From positions 186,001-250,000 of the forward strand of contig JAFEMH010000758.1 in the NCBI GenBank assembly GCA_022495995.1: a stretch of 64,000 nucleotides of DNA. Reading direction: 5' to 3'. The position numbers and the translations under genes were made by a program. Numbering within the stretch: position 1 is the first letter of the stretch; each line of letters begins with the position of its first letter. Shown here piece by piece: positions 36,392-47,198 of the stretch. This stretch comes from Adenophora triphylla var. japonica. Lineage: Eukaryota; Streptophyta; Magnoliopsida; Asterales; Campanulaceae. Under the pieces are notes generated by a model. The model saw only the letters and a list, made by a program, of their open reading frames with translations, made no database searches and was not told where the DNA came from.

Positions 36392-39300
36392 ATGGCAACT
36401 GATAAAGATACCACCGCATCAAGTCAAGGCAATGTAACGCCTCCTTCTCAAGGTGACGCAATGTTCAACAACGTTGCACCCGCTCATACATCGCATCACC
36501 CGGGTCATGGTGAGAAACCCCCGAAGTTCACTGGTGTGGATTTCAAGAGATGGCAACAAAAGATGCTATTCTACTTGACCACCCTAAGCTTGCACCGCTT
36601 GTAAAAGGAAGATCCTCCGGCGGTGGCAAATGGTGATCCCGACCCTCAAAGGCTTATGGCCAAGGAAGCTTAGGCTCACGGTAATTTTTTGTGTAAGAAT
36701 TACATCCTAAACGGACTCGACGATGCACTATACAATTTGTATAGTAACGTCGAGATAGCCAAGGCATTGTGGGACACCTTGGAAAGGAAGTACAAGATCG
36801 AAGACGCCGGGTCAAAGAAATTTGTCGTCGGTAAGTATCTTGACTTCATGATGGTCGATTCCAAATCGGTAACAACTCAAGTGGATGAGTTCCAACTCAT
36901 TTTACATGGGCTTGATGCCGAGGGGATGATCATGGATGATCCATTCAAGGTGGCTTCTATCATTGAAAAGTTGCCGCCTTCATGGAAGGATTTTAAGAAC
37001 TATCTCAAGCATAAACGCAAGGAGATGTCCTTGGAAGACATTGTTGTTCATCTTCAAATTGAAGAGAACAATAGAATCAACGAGGCCATGGATGCTAAGG
37101 GCAAGATGGAGGCTAAGGTCAATCTCGCCGAGGCTAGCACAAGTGGCACAAAGAGAAAGCATTTCGGAAATGCCGGGAATGCTAACGTTGCAAACTTGGA
37201 TGAGAATCCAAAAGCTTGGTGAATAGATACCCGTGCTACCCGCCACATTTGTGGTAATAAGGAGAGTTTCTCCTCATATACTCCCATCTCCGGAAGAAAC
37301 CTCTACATGGGAAATTCCGCGACCTCCGATGTTCAAGGCATTGGAAACGTGATATTGAAGATGACTTCCGGAAAAGAAGTAACCTTGTTGGATGTGCTGC
37401 ATGTTCCAGACATCCGTAAAAATTTAGTTTTCGGCGCTTTGCTTAGTAAGGCCGGATTTAGACTTGTATTTGAATCTGACAAATTTGTAATAACCAAGAA
37501 TGGTTTGTTCCTTGGAAAGGGATACCTCGAGGAGGGCCTTTTCAAGATGAATGTAATGAATATTGTCAGCCATAATGCGAAGAATAAAAGCGCTGTTTCT
37601 TATGTTTACTTGTCAAAAAGTTCTAATTTATGGCATGATAGATTAGGACATGTAAACATCGACACCATTAAGAAATTAGCGAGACAAGATTTAATCCATA
37701 TGACTAAATCCGACTCGACTAATAGGTGCGAAGTTTGCGTTGAGGCAAAAATGACGAAGTCGCCATTTAATGCAATAAAAAGAAACACAACTCCTCTTGA
37801 ATTAATTCACACCGATATATGTGATTTAAAACTTGTGCAAACTCGAGGAGGTAAAAAGTACTTCATTACATTTATAGATGATTGCACAAAATTTTGTTAT
37901 GTCTATCTCTTAAGAAGTAAGGATGAAGCCTTAGGGGCTTTTGAGACTTATAAGAAAGAAGTTGAGAATCAACTTAACTTGAAAATTAAGAAAATTAGAA
38001 GCGATAGAGGTGGAGAATATGAAGCACCGTTTGAAGGACTATGTTGGGAATTCGGCATAATTCATCAAACGACGGCTCCATATACCCCTCAATCTAACGG
38101 AGTTGCTGAACGCAAAAATCGTACTCTCAAGGAGATGATGAACGCGCTTTTGATAAGTTCAGGCTTACCCGACAACTTGTGGGGGGAAGCCATACTCACT
38201 TCTAATTATGTTCTTAATAAAATACCCAAGAAAGGTATTGATAAAACGCCCTATGAATTATGGCATAATCGTAGGCCATGTTATAAATACCTTAAAGTGT
38301 TGGGGTGTTTGGCCAAGGTTGAAGTACCTAAGCCGAAACAAGTCAAGATTGGTCCAAAGACCATTGACTGTGTTTTTATTGGATATGCCAATAATAGTAG
38401 TGCCTATCATTTTATAGTGTACAAATCGGACATTCCTGATATGCATGAAGGAACTACTATAGAATCAAGGAATGCGGTATTCTTTGAAAACATCTCTCCG
38501 GCTAAGGACAGGAAAGATATAGGTTCTAATAAGAGAACATATGAGTCTACGACCGGTCCTTCTCAAATAGAAGATGAAGAACCGAGACGTAGCAAAAGGG
38601 CAAGAGTGGAAAAGTCTTTTGGTCCTGATTTTCTATCTTACATGTTAGAAAACGAACCAGCCACTGTTAAAGAAGCTTTATCCGGTCCGGATAGTTCATT
38701 CTGGAAAGAGGCTATTAACAGTGAAGTAGAATTCATAATGCTCAACAATACTTGGGAATTAGTTGATCTCCCTCCAGGTTGCAAATGGATCCTTAAAAGG
38801 AAGTATAAGGCGGATGGATCAGTCGATAAGTACAAAGCTAGGCTATTTGCCAAAGGCTTTAGACAGAAAGATGGATATGATTTCTTCGATACATACTCCC
38901 CTGTCACAAGGATCACATCCATTCGTGTTCTCATAGCTATTGCAGCAGTGCATAATCTTGAGATACACCAAATGGATGTGAAGACAGCTTTCCTAAATGG
39001 AGAGTTAGATGAAGAAATTTACATGGAACAACCCGAAGGGTTTGTTGTTCCAGGTAAAGAGCAAGAGGTGTGTAAACTTGTAAAGTCGTTGTACGGACTA
39101 AAACAAGCACCCAAGCAATAGCATGAAAAGTTTGACCGAACTATGTTATCAAATGGATTCAAGATTAATGAATGTGACAAATGTGTCTACATCAAAGGAA
39201 CATCTGAATCATTTATAATAGTTTGTCTATACGTAGATGATATGCTCATAATGGGAAGTAGTCATGATTTGATCATGAATACCAAAGGCATGTTAAAGAA

Positions 39301-40207
39301 GAACTTTGACATGAAAGACATGGGATTAGCTGATGTAATTTTAGGGATAAAGATCTCTAGAACATCTGAAGGATTAGTTCTTTCACAATCCCATTACCTA
39401 AAGAATGTTCTTCGGAAATTCAATGTCTTTGATGACCCTCCGGCTAAGACACCGGTAGACTTGGCTCTACATTTAGCCAAGAACAAAGGGGAACCAGTTT
39501 CTCAACTGGAATATGCAAGAATAATTGGTAGTCTGATGTACTTAACGAATTGTACACGTTCAGACATTGCATATTAAGTGAGCAAACTAAGTAGGTTCAC
39601 AAGTAATCCTAGTACTGATCATTGGAAAGCACTAATGAGAGTGCTAAGATATTTAAAGTATACATTAAACCATGGCATACTTTATAAGAGATATCCAGCA
39701 GTATTAGAAGGATACTGTGATGCAAACTGGATATCGGACACAAAAGACTCAAAATCCACAAGTGGATATGTTTTCACTATAGGTGGAGGAGCAGTGTCAT
39801 GGAAATCCTCCAAAAAAACATGTATAGCCAGATCCACGATGGAGTCTGAGTTTATCGCTTTAGATAAAGCTGGGGAAGAAGCAGAATGGCTTAAGAACTT
39901 CCTAGAGGATATTCCTTGTTGGAGCAAACCTGTGCCGGCTGTACTAATACATTGTGATAGTCAATCAGCAATTGGAAGGGCACAAAATAGTATGTACAAT
40001 GGTAAGTCTAGACATATTCATCGTAGACACAATACCATTAGGCAGTTGATCAAGAATGACGTTATCACTATTGATTATGTAAAGTCATGTGATAACTTAG
40101 CGGATCCGTTTACCAAAGGTATAAATCGAGATCAACTGTATAAACTATTAAGGGGAATGGGTTTAAAACCCACAACAAAAGGACTTATAGCGGACACTCA
40201 ACCTTGA
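36392..40207 (+). pseudogene. Copia-2 gag-pol polyprotein with five in-frame stops
   Basis: One uninterrupted frame of about 1272 codons has no frameshift but stops at 36602 (TAA), 36671 (TAG), 37220 (TGA), 39119 (TAG) and 39575 (TAA); three fall where Trp is expected. Gag runs to about 37190, with PPKFTGVDFKRWQQKM and KALWDTLERKYK. The CCHC zinc knuckle expected before the protease is absent, and the protease motif reads [10 protein letters not shown], with Arg in place of the active-site Gly. Then come the integrase zinc region ([14 protein letters not shown]), the integrase core ([24 protein letters not shown]), reverse transcriptase ([29 protein letters not shown]) and RNase H ([20 protein letters not shown]). 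It would drive copy-and-paste transposition; this copy is dead without help in trans. Confidence 0.93.
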
Positions 40208-40747
40208 GAAATGGAGATCCCAGGCCCTTGGTTCAATGAGACAACCAAGTTATAAGTTCTAGTAGAGTTACTTGGAAACAAGAACTCGGTTTATTAACCT
40301 GGAGATGTTGAATGCTCATTCCCAGAACATCCAAGTACAAGCACATGCAACAGTGGTAAGGATAAGTTGAGAAAACTTTCAATGATTTCTATACCTACGG
40401 ATGGAGTAGTGCATGATACTCCTTATAGTGAGAATCACCTATATAAGCGAGAGGTAATTTGGCCGCCTCTAAATGAACGCTTATGAATAAGATACGGTCC
40501 AGGGCCGAAATGGACAAAACGTGAGAACAACAATTGTTAGAATTGTTATTATGTGAGTATTATTGTCTTGGTATACATCCGACAGTCACTGGTTCAAAGC
40601 GACTCGCTAAAAATGGCTAGTATATCCGATAAATATTTCACTAGGGAGGATTCAAGGCCACAAGCTATCTATCCCGATGTAATAACAGTTCGCCGGAACT
40701 TTGGACGAAATTGCATTCATGCATTAATTGTCATTCATGTGGGGGAT

Positions 40748-41597
40748 TGTTGGAAATGGGTAACGGAAAGTTAAGTTTAACTTAACGTTGACCTAGGTTT
40801 CTAACGAAAGATTCGTTATTTGTTAACGAAACTTGTTACAAATGGTAATCTACATTTGTTGTAGATTATATAACTCATTTATTGTCTCAAAAACCACTTC
40901 CGGGTGAATGAGAAATTAATGACAAAGTTTTGTAACTTAACGAGAGTTATTTAAAGGGTGTTTAATATGGATTGATGTGCTCGTAGAAGCGAGAGACGAG
41001 CGAATTGGCCAAAGTCTCTGGACAATCTTACACGGCCGAGGCATATGCCTGCTCGGCCGAGCAGTGTGATTGACACGGCCGTGCGAGTCTCTTGACTCGA
41101 CCGTGCAGCTTGGCGCTCGGCCGAGCGAGTCCCTTGACTCGGCCGAGCAGATCCTGAACAGTCACCAATTCAAACAGAAAAGTTATGTCTTTTCGTGGGA
41201 AAAGACACAAATCCCTTAACTCTCTTTATATTCTTTCCCTTCGAATTTCAATTCATACATACAATATTTTGAGTCTTCCTACCCTCTAGTAAGATAGATA
41301 AACATATCCAAATCATTAGCATATTGTTGCATCAAATCCTTCAAGTCCAAAGTTGCAAAACATTGTGTTGTTCGCTAGAGTATTTGATTTGGAGTGCTCC
41401 TATCATGTACTTAAAAGTCATTTCATCTTACTAGAAGATTGCCATCGAAACCGTAAGCACCTGTGCGGGGCAATTACTTCTTACGGAGATTGTATTTAAT
41501 ACAAGACTCGACTTAATTTCGTTTGTTTTCAATCTCCGTTACTTTACGCGTCAGTTTTTCTGTTAAGTCTTAAAGAAGCCTACCAATAAGTCCAACA
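40748..41597 (+). repeat. 3' LTR of Copia-2
   Basis: 850 bp, near-identical to the 5' LTR except in the GGCCG palindrome cluster (40978-41160), where the two differ strongly in sequence and length. Its end lies 430 bp upstream of the ADF start codon, in the same orientation. Confidence 0.95.
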
Positions 41598-42026
41598 CCA
41601 TAAAAATAAATGGCATTGTGAAATATAAGTTTGTGAATAAAAATTATAACATGAGATTAATAAAATAAAATGAAGTTTAAAAAATAAAGAAAGGGATCTT
41701 GGAGATCCATACACATGTTAATGGAAGGAGAAACAGAGGCTTGTTTCTGTGGTTGGCTATATGGAAAATTCTCAACCATTATTTTCTCCCTAAAACTTCT
41801 CATGTCTTCAAATTCCCCGCAAGTTTCTATTTTGTTAAAAGAAAACCAACACCCACTTCCCTTTTCTCTCTCCCATGCATTACATTTCCTCTTCTTCTTC
41901 TTCTCCCCCAATTTCAAGGATCTCTCTGTTTCCCCTTAACAGAAATTACTGATCAAAGTTTCTTCCTTCTCTTTTGTCTTTCGCAGACCTCCGAGTCTTT
42001 TCCTCCATTGAAGAAAGAAAGACACC

Positions 42027-43210
42027 ATGGTATGCATCCTTTTCTCGGTATCATTCATTGAAGAAATCTTAAGCTTTGCCCAGTCATTTATTGTATTTTG
42101 ATTGTTATGAAAAATGGGATTTGCAGAGAAAAAGAATTTACGCAATTTGAGACTTTTACGTATATCATGTAATGACTCAAATAGAGCTTAGTTTATCATG
42201 ATCTTGATAACCCTTTTTGCCTCTAACATTATATATGTATCGCATGAAAGCATTCACTCATTTTTTAATCTTCTGCGCCTTCTTATCGTAATTTCTTTAC
42301 TAATGGAGTGAGAGCCTAATTAAGAAGAACAATATGCCATTGCCATTTGTTAGTTTGAAGCTATACTTGATTTTAGGATCTGAAAAGAATCCTATTTTTC
42401 TTATTAGCTCGTCATGGAATTCAAAACATAGTTATAAATATCAGAACAAACGAAGAGAAAATTAGTTTTTTGTGCATTGCCTTGGCCTTCTGTAAAGAAA
42501 ATATGGTTTATGATCGCACCACATTTATCTTCCCTTTTGAAACCGATCAACCGGGAAGGTTGAGAAATCACGGAAGCTATGCTCTATTGTTGTGGTAACA
42601 TTTGCTTTCTGTTCCTTATTAAAAAAAAAAAATTGCTTTTTGTTCTCGTCTTGTTTGGGGGATTGTGTAATGATTTTGTGGGGTAGGCAAACGCGGCTTC
42701 TGGAATGGCTGTGCACGACGACTGCAAGCTCAAGTTTTTGGAATTAAAATCGAAAAGGAACTACCGATTCATTACGTTCAAGATTGAGGCTCAACAAGTG
42801 GTTGTGGACAAGTTCGGGGGTCCTGGAGAGAGCTACGATGATTTCACCAACTCCCTCCCTCCTGATGAATGCCGTTATGCTGTATATGACTTTGACTTCA
42901 CTACTGATGAAAATTGCCAGAAGAGCAAGATTTTCTTCATCGCTTGGTAATATATTTTTTTTTTTTTTTTTTGTCAATTAAAAGGCCCGTTTGGGTTGGG
43001 ATATTTTTTCTAGAGTCTTGTTATTTGCCAAACGAAGCCTAACGTGTAATTTTCTGCAGGGCCCCGGATATATCAAAGGTGAGGATGAAGATGGTGTATG
43101 CAAGCTCCAAAGATAGATTCAAGAGGGAACTGGATGGAATTCAAGTTGAGTTGCAAGCAACAGATCCTAGTGAGATGAGCCTCGACATTGTAAAAGCACG
43201 AGCACTCTAA
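42027..43210 (+). CDS. ADF: Actin-depolymerizing factor (ADF/cofilin), complete
   Basis: Exons are 42027-42029 (the ATG alone), 42687-42946 and 43060-43210 (stop TAA 43208-43210). Splice sites are GTATGC, GTAATA and two AGs; the total is 137 residues, a normal plant ADF length. A first coding exon holding only the initiator codon is a hallmark of plant ADF genes. The N terminus MANAASGM carries the serine (Ser6) that is phosphorylated to block actin binding in plant ADFs. The ADF homology domain includes [18 protein letters not shown], and the long actin-binding helix region [19 protein letters not shown], followed by [11 protein letters not shown]. The product severs and depolymerises actin filaments in the cytoplasm. 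It looks most like the ADF1-type petunia protein. A pyrimidine-rich leader precedes the ATG; the next element upstream is the Copia-2 LTR. No defects. Confidence 0.96.
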
Positions 43211-43344
43211 GCATTCCTTACCCCTACATGATGCTTATTTCATATTCGCCTTGTTCTCGCTTGGTAATCATGACCGAGTGTTTGATTTTTTATTTTGTTT
43301 ATGATCGATTGCGTTTATTTATACGAATCCTTGTTGTGTAATGT

Positions 43345-43350
43345 AATAAA
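43345..43350 (+). terminator. Candidate poly(A) signal of ADF
   Basis: AATAAA lies 135 nt after the ADF stop in a T/A-rich context with TTGTTGTGTAATGT just upstream, a typical plant near-upstream element. Plant poly(A) signals are loose, so this is a candidate only. Confidence 0.45.
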
Positions 43351-43698
43351 AATATGCATTCATTTTTCATGTTGAAGACATTTAATTGCTGGTATAAAGA
43401 ATGTTTTTCTTGATATTAATTTCATGCATGTACAGAGATGAGATGTTGAACAATTTATTTGTGGACCTTATCAACCTGTTTTGATAAATCCTACTATCTT
43501 TCATTTTGTACTTAATTAGTATGATTGATATTGTAATAGGAGGAGTATTTTTATATATTTCATGTACTTTCTTCTTCTCTAGCTCTCTCTACTCCCTATC
43601 CAACGTCAGCCATCACTGCCAAATATCCAAACGTGGTCATCACTAGCCATGGTTGATGCCGCACCCTCTCTCTCTCTTCTTCCATGCATGGTTGATGC

Positions 43699-43731
<33 letters not shown>

Positions 43732-44235
43732 TCTCTCTTCTTCCATGGATACAACGATTTTACAATCGCGTTGTCAATCTCCCCCAAATATAAGTATCCA
43801 TTCGGGTCTCAATACAATCCCAATTGTGAAAATTGTGTAGAGCTTGTGGTTATTTGGGGACCCAATTCAGAAAATTGTGTAGAGCTTGATTCTTTTTAAA
43901 TTTGAAAGATATTTTATTTTTTAAATTAAAGACTAGAGTGTGGTTTGTTGAATAACTCTTTGTTCTGAGGTTCTTTTCAAGATGCTACCTCACTATTTTC
44001 TTTTACAATCTTAATCTTGTACAGAAAAATAGCAAGCAAACTACGTCAAACTGACTGAAATGTTTTATGTATGCAAGTTGATAGGGAGTACCTTTGTGTG
44101 TTTTTGCATCTTTTAGTGGAATATGAAGTATTAGATGAAAGGGAGGCTTTGAGTTTTGGGATTGAAATCCAGGTAAGAGTGGTTGTTAGTCCTTCGTATA
44201 TGTGTCTATTCTTACATTGAGCATTATGTTAAATA
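43351..44235. other. Region downstream of ADF
   Basis: No gene recognised. Contains a pyrimidine microsatellite (43699-43745) and an imperfect direct repeat of GAAAATTGTGTAGAGCTTG at about 43827 and 43871. Confidence 0.35.
43699..43745. repeat. (CT)n microsatellite
   Basis: Thirteen CT units followed by TCTCTC/TTCTTC variants. Simple repeat, no gene. Confidence 0.85.
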
Positions 44236-44499
44236 CTCCCTCCGTCCCGCCGATCTTAAGAAAGCTTTCCATTTTGGGCGTCCCACCAAACTTAAGAATT
44301 CTCAAAATGGAAAGTTTTTATCACTATTTCCTCCACTCATTCTCTCTCCTACATTATTTTAATACTCACAACACCATTATAATTTACTATTCCCTCCACT
44401 CATTCTCTCTCCTATTTTATTATTACACTCACAACATTTATTATTTTCTTAATCCCCGTGCCATTTGAAACTTTATTAATATCGGCGGGACGGAGGGAG
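44236..44499. mobile_element. Stowaway MITE (family 2)
   Basis: Termini CTCCCTCCGTCCCGCCGAT and ATCGGCGGGACGGAGGGAG are exact inverted repeats, flanked by TA (44234-44235, 44500-44501). The interior matches the MITE at 8281-8553. Confidence 0.88.
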
Positions 44500-44501
44500 T
44501 A

Positions 44502-45911
44502 GGTCTTAGTGTTAACATACTCACAGATTTTACAAGCTTTGAGAAGGCTGAAAGGAACTTCCACTTGCAGGAAGGAGAAAAGTCACCTAAAACAAAACTT
44601 TTACTTTTGATAAACTAACTGTAGATGCCATGCGTCTAATCGAAACTGGAGAATACAATTGGGTTTGCTTGCTTTTAATTTCAATGCAGGATCCCTTCTA
44701 TACTATTTCTAACTTTTTTATTTTGTGCTCAATTTATTTGTTCACATGTATATGATGAAAAGCGGGAGGTATTTCTGAGAGAGGCGTGTATGTAAGAGTA
44801 CGTAGCCGGAGATGTTGCATGTAAGATGTGTCATACGGAGTATTATATTCTGAATTTGAGATTACTTATGCTAAATAATAAGTGAACTCCTCCACAAAGA
44901 TGTTATTTTCAAAATAATTGCTTGTGAAGCTAATTAGATTTCTTGAAATTTTGGCATTAAAGTGGCAAATCTAACATTTTGTATAAAATACCAAGTTGGT
45001 GCTGAGTACCTTAGTTTCATCTTTCATAACATGTAACAATGATGTTCTCTAGGCAAGTATCATTTTCAGTTAAATCTTCTGCTCTTGATATTTTCTACGG
45101 AGCTCCTTTTTATCAGATTCAAATTACTTATATGTGTCTTTTTAAGCACACTCCTTTTTGTTCAAGTAGAAAATAATGAAGTAACTATAGTTTCTTGGTT
45201 GTGCCGCAAAAAGAACGTATTCCCTCCGTCACTAAATGAATGTTAAAAAAAAGTTTCAAATTTGTTATTGATAGAGTTAAATCTAAAAAATGCCCTTTTA
45301 GGATAGTAGCGTTTCTAGTTAACAATGTTTCTCACATTTTTTGTTGAGTTTCTTTGTTGTGGAGATGTATGTCGTTTAATAATATGATCAAAGTAAATGG
45401 AGCTAGGTAAGAGAGTTTCACCAATTAGCCTTCAGTGTGGGGGAATTGGATACTGGGGTGGTTATTGAAATGTTTATCAGATTTTTTTTAATCTTCCAGG
45501 AATTACAACTTAGAAAAGCTTCAAGGTAATAGTGACTTATTGTTATTGTTGTATACAAATAAAGTTTTCAAAATCTCTAATACTATTATTATGGTAATAA
45601 TGACATTATATTTTCCTTAAATAAATTGGCGTTAAATTTTATTTTCTTATAATGATAGCATTTCAAATGCTCTATATCACTTTTGTTTATTATATTGTGG
45701 AAGAAACCAAAAATGTTGTGTACAAGAATTTTTTTTAGGATTTGTAAATTTTATTATTATTGCCATTATATATTTTTGATGAATACCTTTTATTAAAAAA
45801 AAATCTACATTAAGAGCCCTTACAATAATGGGTGCAGTGGCGAATCTAGATCTTTCTTAATTTTTCTTTTCAGTGGTGTAAGTAGAGTAAAATTGAAAAT
45901 TGCAAAAGGTT
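44502..45911. other. AT-rich stretch without recognised genes
   Basis: A single Stowaway-like end (TCCCTCCGTCACTAAATGAA near 45222) has no partner. Nothing else could be supported. Confidence 0.35.
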
Positions 45912-45963
45912 TGTTAGGTTTGGTGTCATCTAAGTTGGGGATGCCTAAAGTTTGGGATTAAAC

Positions 45964-46569
45964 TGTTGGGGTATCAACCCAAGTCCCACATCGGCAATTG
46001 AAAGAAGAATTGTCTAATATATAAAGGTGTCAATCCACTCCATTAGTATGAAGCCTTTTGGGAGTTGACCCAAGAGCAAATCCGTGCAGGCTGGGCCCAA
46101 AGCGGACAATATCATACTAATGTGGAGTGGTGGGGATGGTCACGGTCCCAACAACTGGTATCAGAGCCGTGGTTAGTGGATGTGCGTGACTCAGTGGACC
46201 GTGTGTGGAAGATATGTGGGATTTTCTCTGGTGGTGTGACCTCGCGAATGGAGCACTGTGTGTGCCTTGTGTCGAAAGTCTTCCTAACATTGGTGATAAA
46301 TTAGGCGGCGTGTCCCGCAAGTGGTGAATAGCGGCGGTACAAGATTCGCTAGAGGTGGTCCTTGGTTTGAGGGGAGGATTGTTGGGGTATCAACCCAAGT
46401 CCCACATCGACAATTGAAAGAAGAATTGTCTAATATATAAAGGTGTCAACCCACTCCATTAGTATGAGGCCTTTTGGGAGTTGACCCAAGAGCAAATCCG
46501 TGAGGGCTGGGCCCAAAGCGGACAATATCATACTAATGTGGAGTGGTGGGGATGGTCACGGTCCCAACA
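45964..46569 (+). mobile_element. Complete TRIM retrotransposon
   Basis: Two 190-bp terminal repeats (45964-46153 and 46380-46569) start TGTTGGGGTATCAACCCAAG and end GGTCCCAACA. The 5-bp target duplication TAAAC flanks both sides (45959-45963, 46570-46574). The primer-binding site TGGTATCAGAGCC lies at 46156-46168 and the purine tract TTTGAGGGGAGGAT at 46366-46379. The 226-bp interior has no ORF, so mobilisation depends on proteins of other elements. Both repeats contain TATATAAAGG. Confidence 0.95.
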
Positions 46570-47198
46570 TAAACAAGCAAATTCGAAATTCCTTACACGG
46601 CCAAGGGGGAGCGACCGCGCAAAGAGGAGGGCGCGGTCGCGCCCATTCCTTACACGGCCAAGGGGGAGCGATCGCGCAAAGAGGAGGGCGCGACCGCGCC
46701 AAGTTTCTGTCGAAAAGGGGCGATCGCGCCCAAGAGGGGAGCAATCGCGCGGGTGCCAAACAGAAGACGAGGCGATCGTGCCCTATCATGGGGCGATCAC
46801 ACCCATAGTCCGAATTAGGCCCATCAGCAGCAGAAAATTGGTTTAGGGTTGAAAACCCTACAGGGTTAGAAGTAGGGCATATAAATAAGCCTACCGCCAA
46901 CCATATTGTAGCTAGTTCCTTTTGCTCATCTGTTTCTTAGATCTAGGGTTTGCACAGCTGTGAATTCTTTGCCAAGAATTCGTGCACTAGAATAGAGATT
47001 GTAATCGGTTGATTTACAGAAGATAATAATATTCTCTTTCTCTGCCCGTGTACGTAGGCAAGTTGGTGAACCACGTATATTCTTGTGTTGTGTGATTGTT
47101 GCTTATGTTCTATATTCTACATAGACTCTGTTCTAACAAACTGGTATCAGAGTCGGTCACGTTGAGGAAGGTATAGGGTTGTTCCGCTGCAGAAGAAG

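Larger units (their letters stand above)
35482..41597 (+). mobile_element. Near-complete Ty1-Copia retrotransposon (Copia-2)
   Basis: LTRs 35482-36351 and 40748-41597 share TGTTGG..CCAACA termini and are flanked by a perfect 5-bp target duplication CCATA (35477-35481, 41598-41602). A single frame 36392-40207 encodes gag, integrase, reverse transcriptase and RNase H in Copia order. A purine tract GTGGGGGAT precedes the 3' LTR. The element is 6.1 kb. No tRNA-Met primer-binding site follows the 5' LTR; instead there is a perfect inverted match to the LTR itself. Confidence 0.95.

Noticed and set aside
35482..41597. Intact, currently autonomous Copia element
   Set aside because: Five in-frame stops, a mutated protease active site and the missing zinc knuckle rule out autonomy despite perfect flanks.
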